A program made the position numbers and the translations under genes. Below, piece by piece: positions 6,585 to 10,747 of a stretch of 10,747 nucleotides of DNA. Where the stretch lies: positions 1 through 10,747 of the forward strand of contig JARIBR010000115.1 in the NCBI GenBank assembly GCA_029258695.1. Reading direction: 5' to 3'. The DNA is from Quadrisphaera sp. (GTDB taxonomy: Bacteria; Actinomycetota; Actinomycetes; Actinomycetales; Quadrisphaeraceae). Below the pieces are notes generated by a model. That model ran no database searches, had not been told where the DNA came from, and worked only from the letters and a program-made list of their open reading frames with translations. Numbering within the stretch: position 1 is the stretch's first letter; each line of letters begins with the position of its first letter.

Positions 6585-7318
6585 GCCAGGCACCCGACTC
6601 CACCGTCCCCGACGCCGTGACGCCCGCACCCGATCCGGAGCCGAACGCCGAGGAGATCAACGCCACCGTCCGGTACACGATGTACTCCGTCTTCGCCCTC
6701 ACCGGCACCGTCGCGGACGGTGAGCGTGCCCGGCAGGAGATCGAGGAGATCGTCGAGGACCTCGCCGGCCGGGGACTGGTGGTGCGCGGCTGGTACGACG
6801 TGGCGGGCATGCGCGCCGACGCCGACGTCATGGTGTGGTGGCACGCCCCGGCCGTCGAGACCCTCCAGGCGGCCTACCGGCGGCTGCGCCGGACCGGCCT
6901 CGGACGAGCGTTGAGCCCGGTGTGGTCCTCGGTGGGCCTGCACCGCCCCGCCGAGTTCAACCGCGGGCACGTCCCGGCCTTCATGGCCGGCGAGGAGCCG
7001 CGACAGTTCATGAACGTCTACCCGTTCGTGCGCTCCTACGAGTGGTACCTGCTGCCCGACGACGAGCGCCGCACCATGCTCAAGGACCACGGCATGGCGG
7101 CCATCTCCTACCCGGACGTGCGTGCCAACACCGTCTCGGCGTTCGCCCTCGGCGACTACGAGTGGCTGCTGGCCTTCGAGGCCGACGAGCTGCACCGCAT
7201 CGTCGACCTCATGCGCGACCTCCGTGCGACCGAGGCCCGGCGTCACGTCCGCGAGGAGCTGCCGTTCTACACCGGCCGGCGCACCCCGCTGCCGGAGCTG
7301 CTCGCCGGCCTCGCCTGA
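6581..7318 (+). CDS. hemQ: Coproheme decarboxylase HemQ (chlorite dismutase-like, ChdC)
   Basis: This 245-residue cytoplasmic protein performs the last step of the coproporphyrin-dependent pathway: peroxide-driven decarboxylation of coproheme to heme b. The N-terminal [14 protein letters not shown] strand, the [15 protein letters not shown] strand and the C-terminal [11 protein letters not shown] segment fit the family. Tyr147 in [11 protein letters not shown] matches the catalytic radical Tyr, His170 in MLKDHG the proximal heme ligand, and His130 in RGHVPAF the distal His of actinobacterial enzymes. Their spacing (17 and 23 residues from the Tyr) equals the H118/Y135/H158 spacing I recall for Corynebacterium diphtheriae. 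The first 25 residues are a Pro/Asp-rich tail. ATG 6581 overlaps the ycaQ stop (ATGA), so translation is coupled to ycaQ, although GGGGGAG nine bases upstream may also act. The 3' end overlaps the opposing GNAT gene by 52 bp. Confidence 0.96.
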   Translation: MSQAPDSTVPDAVTPAPDPEPNAEEINATVRYTMYSVFALTGTVADGERARQEIEEIVEDLAGRGLVVRGWYDVAGMRADADVMVWWHAPAVETLQAAYRRLRRTGLGRALSPVWSSVGLHRPAEFNRGHVPAFMAGEEPRQFMNVYPFVRSYEWYLLPDDERRTMLKDHGMAAISYPDVRANTVSAFALGDYEWLLAFEADELHRIVDLMRDLRATEARRHVREELPFYTGRRTPLPELLAGLA

Positions 7319-7809
7319 GCGGCCCGGCGCCGCATCGGCACGTGGGGGATCCCGTCCTCGACGAAGCCCGGGCCGTCGGGCTCGAAGCCCCACCTGGCGT
7401 ACCAGTGAGCCAGGTGGGTCTGGGCGTCCAGGACGATCGCTGCGCCCCCGTGGTCGACGACCACCTGGTCCATCAGGGCTCCGGAGAGGCCGCGGCCGCG
7501 GGCGCTCGGCGAGGTGACCACCCGTCCCACCCGCACCGCCCCGTCCGGGTCGCGCAGCACCCGCAGGCAGGCCAGCACCCAGGGGCCCGGCCCCGAGGTG
7601 GCGGCGTCCGTCGCGACGTCACCCTGGACCCACCGGTGCTCGGCGCCCGGCTCCAGGTCGCGGCCGTCGAGCTCGGGGTAGGGGCACTGCTGCTCGACGA
7701 CGAAGACGTCCACCCGCAGCCGCGCGATCCCGTAGGCGGTCCCGGGGTCCAGGTCGAGCCAGCGGGCCGGCCCGCGCAGGCGGACCGGCCCTGCTGCGTG
7801 CGGGATCAG
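7267..7809 (-). CDS. ElaA-like GNAT N-acetyltransferase with an apparent CTG start
   Basis: This 180-residue protein (counted from CTG 7809) belongs to the acetyl-CoA-dependent GNAT superfamily, ElaA-like group; its substrate is unknown. The family motif [20 protein letters not shown], then RDLEP, is clear at residues 30-54. The acetyl-CoA loop is [17 protein letters not shown], and the C-terminal [10 protein letters not shown] and [11 protein letters not shown] complete the fold. The first ATG or GTG in frame is GTG 7713, inside the RLRVDVF helix, which would remove the conserved [16 protein letters not shown] start. Upstream, the open frame contains no ATG or GTG before a stop; the best candidate is CTG 7809, which overlaps the msrB stop as CTGA. 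The C terminus runs about 15 residues past the usual end, over the 3' end of hemQ. Function is confident, the start unusual; an unseen sequencing error is the alternative. Confidence 0.85.
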   Translation of the reverse strand: MIPHAAGPVRLRGPARWLDLDPGTAYGIARLRVDVFVVEQQCPYPELDGRDLEPGAEHRWVQGDVATDAATSGPGPWVLACLRVLRDPDGAVRVGRVVTSPSARGRGLSGALMDQVVVDHGGAAIVLDAQTHLAHWYARWGFEPDGPGFVEDGIPHVPMRRRAAQARPASSSGSGVRRPV

Positions 7810-8240
7810 CTGGCCGGCTCGAGGTCGAGGGAGACCGAGTTGATGCAGTAGCGCTGGTCGGTGGGGGTGTCGAAGCCCTCACCCTCGAAGACGTGCCCCA
7901 GGTGCGAGCCGCACGAGGCGCACCGCACCTCGGTCCGCTTCATGCCCATCGACGTGTCGGTGAGCAGCTCGACGTTGTCGTCGGCGCTGGGGGCGTAGAA
8001 CGCCGGCCAGCCGCACCCGGACCCGAACTTCTCCTTCGAGGTGAACAGCTCGGCGCGGCACGCCGCGCAGCGGTAGGTGCCGGGGGCCTCGGTCTTGTCG
8101 TACTCCCCGGTGCCGGGGCGCTCGGTGCCGCCGCGGCGCAGCACCTGGTACTGCTCGGGGGTCAGCTCACGGCGCCACTCCTCCTCGGGCTTGGAGACGG
8201 GGTAGCTCTGGGAGGTCTGGGCGGGAGTCGAAGCGGTCAT
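7806..8240 (-). CDS. msrB: Peptide-methionine (R)-S-oxide reductase
   Basis: This 144-residue cytoplasmic enzyme reduces the R epimer of methionine sulfoxide in proteins, normally recycled by thioredoxin. The Zn-binding pairs CAAC and CASC are present, with the fold motif SGCGWPAFYAP, HLGHVFEGEG, and the catalytic Cys in RYCINSVSLDL. A Cys is also present in GSGCGWP, where the resolving Cys of many MsrB enzymes lies. ATG 8240 (MTASTPAQTSQSYPVSKPEEEW) gives a typical length. ATG 8288 would add 16 residues and leave only 13 bases to the upstream gene; neither has a strong ribosome binding site. The gene lies between the conserved unknown protein and the GNAT gene on the same strand, probably one operon, with a CTGA overlap to the latter. 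The identification is secure; the exact start is not. Confidence 0.96.
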   Translation of the reverse strand: MTASTPAQTSQSYPVSKPEEEWRRELTPEQYQVLRRGGTERPGTGEYDKTEAPGTYRCAACRAELFTSKEKFGSGCGWPAFYAPSADDNVELLTDTSMGMKRTEVRCASCGSHLGHVFEGEGFDTPTDQRYCINSVSLDLEPAS

Positions 8241-8301
8241 GCCCGTGCCAACGCCCAGCGCCCGCCGCAGCATCCCGGTCAGCGTCATCCCGGCGCCCCG
8301 C

Positions 8302-8892
8302 TCAGCCCGTCGAGGTGGTGCCGCCGTAGACGTGCAGCACGGGCACGTCGAGGACCTGGCGCAGGCGCGACGCCCAGTCGGTGCGCAGGGTGTCCTCCAC
8401 GAAACGGGGCCGGGTCACGACGACGACGTCGTCCGCCCGCAGGCGCTGGACCGTGGTCGCGGTGGCGCCCACCGGGTCGTCGCGGGTCACGCTGCCGTCG
8501 GCGTCGCGGTCGTGGCGGCGCAGCGAGGCGAGCGTGTCGGCGAGCACCTCGGCGGCCACCCGGGCGGCGCCCTCGTGGTCGTGGGGCGTCGAGCCCGTCC
8601 CGCCGCCGCCTCGGAGCTCGTCGAAGGCCTCGCGCACCTCGCCGAGGGCGAGGGAGTCGATGGCCTCCGTCAGCCCCGAGGTGCGGTCCTCCACGGGGAC
8701 GAGCACCTCGTACCGGTGGGCGGGGTCCTCGGCGCGGGGCGGGTGGATCGCCAGGATGCGCTCCAGGTCGGGGCCGGTGACGGGCTCCTCGGTGACCAGG
8801 ACGGTCGTCGGACGTCGGGGGCCCGCGTCCTCGTCCGTGTCCGTGGCCCGGCCAGGGGTCTCGTGCACGGCGCCACCGCTGCTCTCGTCCAT
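8302..8892 (-). CDS. Conserved actinobacterial protein of unknown function, possible alpha/beta (USP-like) fold
   Basis: This is a 196-residue protein. After an acidic, disordered first 28 residues, it has a beta strand (TTVLVTEEPVTGPDLERILA), a second strand (RYEVLVPVEDRTSGLTEAID), a helical middle (EAARVAAEVLADTLASLRRH-like), and a C-terminal strand-helix-strand pattern (DDVVVVTRPRFVEDTLRTDW, then ASRLRQVLDVPVLHVYGGT). The layout is like proteins of the universal-stress or related nucleotide-binding alpha/beta folds, but I see no certain ATP-binding motif. Homologues I recall from actinomycetes share the TDWASRLRQ...VPVLHVYGG ending and have no known function; some carry dubious enzyme names. 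No signal peptide or membrane segment is seen. The start ATG 8892 is seven bases after TAACGT, so its mRNA is probably leaderless. It is probably the first gene of an operon with msrB and the GNAT gene. Confidence 0.8.
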   Translation of the reverse strand: MDESSGGAVHETPGRATDTDEDAGPRRPTTVLVTEEPVTGPDLERILAIHPPRAEDPAHRYEVLVPVEDRTSGLTEAIDSLALGEVREAFDELRGGGGTGSTPHDHEGAARVAAEVLADTLASLRRHDRDADGSVTRDDPVGATATTVQRLRADDVVVVTRPRFVEDTLRTDWASRLRQVLDVPVLHVYGGTTSTG

Positions 8893-8899
8893 GGCGCTG

Positions 8900-8905
8900 A
8901 CGTTA
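8900..8905 (-). promoter_or_regulatory. -10 element TAACGT of the leftward operon
   Basis: TAACGT on the minus strand matches TANNNT and ends seven bases before the ATG at 8892, the geometry of a leaderless promoter. The 17-18 bases upstream are GC-rich, with no recognisable -35 box. It would drive the unknown gene, msrB and the GNAT gene. Confidence 0.55.
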
Positions 8906-8940
8906 TCCGCCCCCTCGGGCGCTCGCGGTGGCGGCGCTGG

Positions 8941-8946
8941 GACGAT
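8941..8946 (+). promoter_or_regulatory. -10-like GACGAT before the DoxX-like gene
   Basis: GACGAT differs only at its first base from TACGAT, which fits the -10 pattern, and ends six bases before GTG 8953. This again suits a leaderless transcript. The divergent promoters would lie within the 60-bp gap at 8893-8952. Confidence 0.3.
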
Positions 8947-8952
8947 GCAGGA

Positions 8953-9330
8953 GTGAGACCTCCGACGTGGCGCAGCCTGGCCGTGATGCTGTCCGTGACC
9001 GGCACGGCGCACTTCGCGGTGCCCCGGGTCTTTGACGGCATCGTCCCGGCGGCGCTGGGCGCCCCCCGCTTCTGGACGCTGGCCTCGGGAGCCGCCGAGC
9101 TCGTCTGCGCGGCCGCGCTGGTCTCTTCGCGGACCCGCCGGCTCGGCGGGTGGGGGAGCGCTGCGCTGTTCGTCGCCGTGTTCCCCGCCAACGTCACGAT
9201 GGCCGCCGCCGCGCTCGCGTCGCCGTGGACCTCCTCGCGCTACCGCGCGGCCACCCTGCTCCGGCTGCCCCTGCAGGTGCCGCTGGTGTGGTGGGCGCTG
9301 CGCGTCGCACGCTCCGGCGCCGGCTCGTGA
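8953..9330 (+). CDS. DoxX-like family membrane protein
   Basis: This 125-residue integral membrane protein has four predicted helices at about residues 8-29, 40-60, 66-90 and 98-118. The segment GTAHFAVPRVFDGIVPAALG matches the G-x-x-HF...P..FD.IVP motif of DoxX-like proteins, and LFVAVFPANVTMA matches their third helix. Biochemical roles in this group are poorly defined; related proteins have been linked to redox stress. GTG 8953 is chosen from the family start and the -10-like GACGAT six bases before it; an AGGA directly abuts the start, too close for a normal ribosome binding site. The stop overlaps the hydrolase GTG by 4 bp (GTGA), so the two are translationally coupled and both are membrane-associated. 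Confidence 0.85.
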   Translation: MRPPTWRSLAVMLSVTGTAHFAVPRVFDGIVPAALGAPRFWTLASGAAELVCAAALVSSRTRRLGGWGSAALFVAVFPANVTMAAAALASPWTSSRYRAATLLRLPLQVPLVWWALRVARSGAGS

Positions 9331-10526
9331 GCGGGGGGTACGGGCGGTCCGCGCTCGTCGGCGTGCTGGCGGCCGCGGCGACCGCTGCCGCCACGTCAGC
9401 GGTCGCCGGCGCCTTCGCGCGCGCCGTCGTGACGCCGGCCAGCGCCCGCCCCGACGACGTGCGGGTGCTGGGCGCCACCGCGGGGGCTGTCAGCCTCGAG
9501 GCCACCCCCGACACCCTGGCCCGCGGCGTCTACGGCCTGCGGCTGCCCGGCGGGGGTCACGCGCGGGTCGGGGAGGTGCTGGAGCGCCCTGCCGGCGGCC
9601 GCGGCCGCGGCGGCCGGGCCAGCGTCACGCGGGCCCTCCTGGGCGTCGACGCCGGCCGGCTCGTCCCGGGCCCCGCCCGCTGGAGCGCCACCTACTACGC
9701 CGGCGACCCCGCCTCGGCCCTGGGCCTGTCCTTCACCGACGTGACCGTCGGCTCCGACGCGGGGCCGATGCCGGCCTGGTTCGTGCCCGCGTCGCCGCCG
9801 TCGGGCGCGCCCTCTCGGGACGACGAGGACGACCGGACGTGGGCCGTGCTCGTCCACGGCCGCGGGACAAGCCGGGAGGAGTGCCTGCGGGCGCTGCCCG
9901 TGCTCCACCGCATCGGGGTGGACGCGCTCGTCGTGTCCTACCGCAACGACGGCGACGCGGCCCCGTCGGCGTCGGGGCGCTACGGCCTCGGCGAGACGGA
10001 GTGGGCCGACGTGGAGGCCGCGGTCGTGCACGCGCTGGGCGCCGGGGCGCGCCGGGTCGTGCTCGTCGGCTGGTCCATGGGCGGCGCGATCGCGCTGCAG
10101 CTCCTCGCGCGCAGCTGGACGGCGTCGGCGGTGAGCGCGGTGGTCCTCGACGCGCCGGTGGTGGACTGGCGCGACGTCCTCGACCACCACGCCGCGCTGA
10201 ACCGGCTGCCGCGCGGGGTGGGTCGCTACGGGCTGGGGCTGCTCGGCTCACCGCTGGCGCGCGCGGTCACCGGCGTCGAGCAGCCCGTGGACCTCGAGGC
10301 GCTGGACTGGGTGTCGCGGGCCGGCGAGCTGGACGTCCCGGTGCTCCTCATGCACGGCGGCGAGGACGGCTACGTGCCCGTCGGCCCCTCCCGCGCGCTG
10401 GCCGCGGCCCGCCCCGACCTCGTCACGTACGCGGAGTTCGCCGGCGCCGGCCACGTGCGCGAGTGGAACACCGACCCGGAGCGCTGGGAGCGCGAGGTGG
10501 CCCGCTTCCTCCTCGACCGTCTCTGA
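9327..10526 (+). CDS. Alpha/beta hydrolase, probably membrane-anchored
   Basis: This 399-residue serine hydrolase has an N-terminal hydrophobic segment (about residues 8-31, SALVGVLAAAATAAATSAVA) that acts as a signal anchor or uncleaved signal peptide; no lipobox is seen. The catalytic domain starts near WAVLVHGRGTSREECLR, the oxyanion-hole HGRG. The nucleophile is Ser250 in the elbow GWSMGG, the acid is probably Asp347 in MHGGEDGYVP, and the base is His376 in GAGHVREWN. Residues 32-165 form a family-specific N-terminal region with DDVRVLGATAGAVSLEATPD, RALLGVDAGRLVPGPARWS and a PMPAWFVP segment preceding the core. This architecture resembles DUF-type actinobacterial hydrolases of unknown substrate. 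The start GTG 9327 overlaps the DoxX-like gene. The substrate (ester, lipid or peptide) cannot be told from sequence. Confidence 0.88.
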   Translation: MSGGYGRSALVGVLAAAATAAATSAVAGAFARAVVTPASARPDDVRVLGATAGAVSLEATPDTLARGVYGLRLPGGGHARVGEVLERPAGGRGRGGRASVTRALLGVDAGRLVPGPARWSATYYAGDPASALGLSFTDVTVGSDAGPMPAWFVPASPPSGAPSRDDEDDRTWAVLVHGRGTSREECLRALPVLHRIGVDALVVSYRNDGDAAPSASGRYGLGETEWADVEAAVVHALGAGARRVVLVGWSMGGAIALQLLARSWTASAVSAVVLDAPVVDWRDVLDHHAALNRLPRGVGRYGLGLLGSPLARAVTGVEQPVDLEALDWVSRAGELDVPVLLMHGGEDGYVPVGPSRALAAARPDLVTYAEFAGAGHVREWNTDPERWEREVARFLLDRL

Positions 10527-10558
10527 GCCGCCGTCTCGGGGCTGCCGCTGTCGGCCGT

Positions 10559-10632
10559 CGAGCGGGGAGGCGATGCGATCTCCCCCGGGCGAGCGGGGAG
10601 GCGATGCGGTCTCCCCCGGGCGAGCGGGGAGG
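10559..10632. repeat. 31-bp tandem hairpin repeats downstream of the hydrolase
   Basis: Two 31-bp units (10559-10589 and 10590-10620), differing at one noticed base (GCGATC versus GCGGTC), are followed by a 12-base third partial unit. Each contains GGGGAG, a 10-base loop (GCGATGCGAT or GCGATGCGGT) and CTCCCC, so each can form a stem-loop. The stems are at 10564-10585 and 10595-10616. They start about 33 bases after the hydrolase stop and may serve as its terminator, though without a U tract. Confidence 0.8.
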
Positions 10633-10747
10633 GGGCGCGGGGTCGGCTCGCCGAGCGGGGACGTCGTGAGGCCTCCTGCGGTGTGTCGCTCGCACGGACT
10701 CCCCGATCGACGGATCTCTCGCCGCGCTGCCCCCGGTATCGCCGTAG
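10633..10747. other. Right-edge sequence without a recognised gene
   Basis: These 115 bases are less G-rich than the rest and hold a small GAGGCCTC palindrome near 10666. No ORF with family-like content, tRNA or promoter is recognisable. It may be the leader or 3' side of a gene beyond the edge. Confidence 0.3.

Noticed and set aside
5220..6629. 469-codon minus-strand open frame opposite ycaQ
   Set aside because: It is the antisense shadow of a gene with clear family motifs on the plus strand.
9396..10190. 264-codon minus-strand open frame opposite the hydrolase
   Set aside because: It is antisense to a complete alpha/beta hydrolase with all catalytic residues and has no family-like content.
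10559..10632. Possible CRISPR remnant
   Set aside because: The units abut directly without variable spacers, so this is a simple tandem hairpin repeat.

Overview
The window comes from a very GC-rich (well above 70% by eye) high-GC Gram-positive bacterium, almost certainly an actinomycete. The evidence is extreme G/C at third codon positions, frequent GTG starts, leaderless-looking promoters, and the typically actinobacterial order RNase D / LuxR-type regulator / DUF3000 / hemE / cgoX (hemY/hemG) / hemQ. I cannot name the genus from sequence alone.

Layout. Positions 1-1982 are a leftward block: the 5' part of an RNase D-like exonuclease gene that runs off the left edge, a small LuxR-type regulator with a degenerate receiver domain, and a DUF3000 protein. 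A divergent intergenic region with 45-bp and 10-bp tandem repeats (1983-2159) separates it from a rightward block at 2160-7318. That block holds hemE (uroporphyrinogen decarboxylase), overlapped by 4 bp by cgoX (coproporphyrinogen III oxidase), then a 340-bp repeat-rich gap, then a YcaQ/AlkX-type DNA glycosylase overlapped by 4 bp by hemQ (coproheme decarboxylase). HemE, CgoX and HemQ are three steps of the coproporphyrin-dependent heme route of Gram-positive bacteria; the ferrochelatase is not in the window.

Positions 7267-8892 are a leftward block read from right to left: a conserved actinobacterial protein of unknown function, msrB (methionine-R-sulfoxide reductase) and an ElaA-like GNAT acetyltransferase. 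The last converges on and overlaps hemQ, and its only plausible start is a CTG that overlaps the msrB stop. Positions 8953-10526 are a rightward pair, a DoxX-like four-helix membrane protein overlapped by a membrane-anchored alpha/beta hydrolase, followed by 31-bp hairpin repeats.

The genes are mostly ordinary housekeeping genes. The less ordinary content is: an in-frame TAG near the 5' end of the RNase D gene, preceded by a well-formed leaderless promoter; several short tandem-repeat tracts, two of them expanded in frame inside cgoX; a cluster of palindromic repeats upstream of ycaQ; the DNA-repair gene placed between and coupled to heme genes; and the CTG-start acetyltransferase. I found no CRISPR array, transposase, tRNA, rRNA or obvious defence system.
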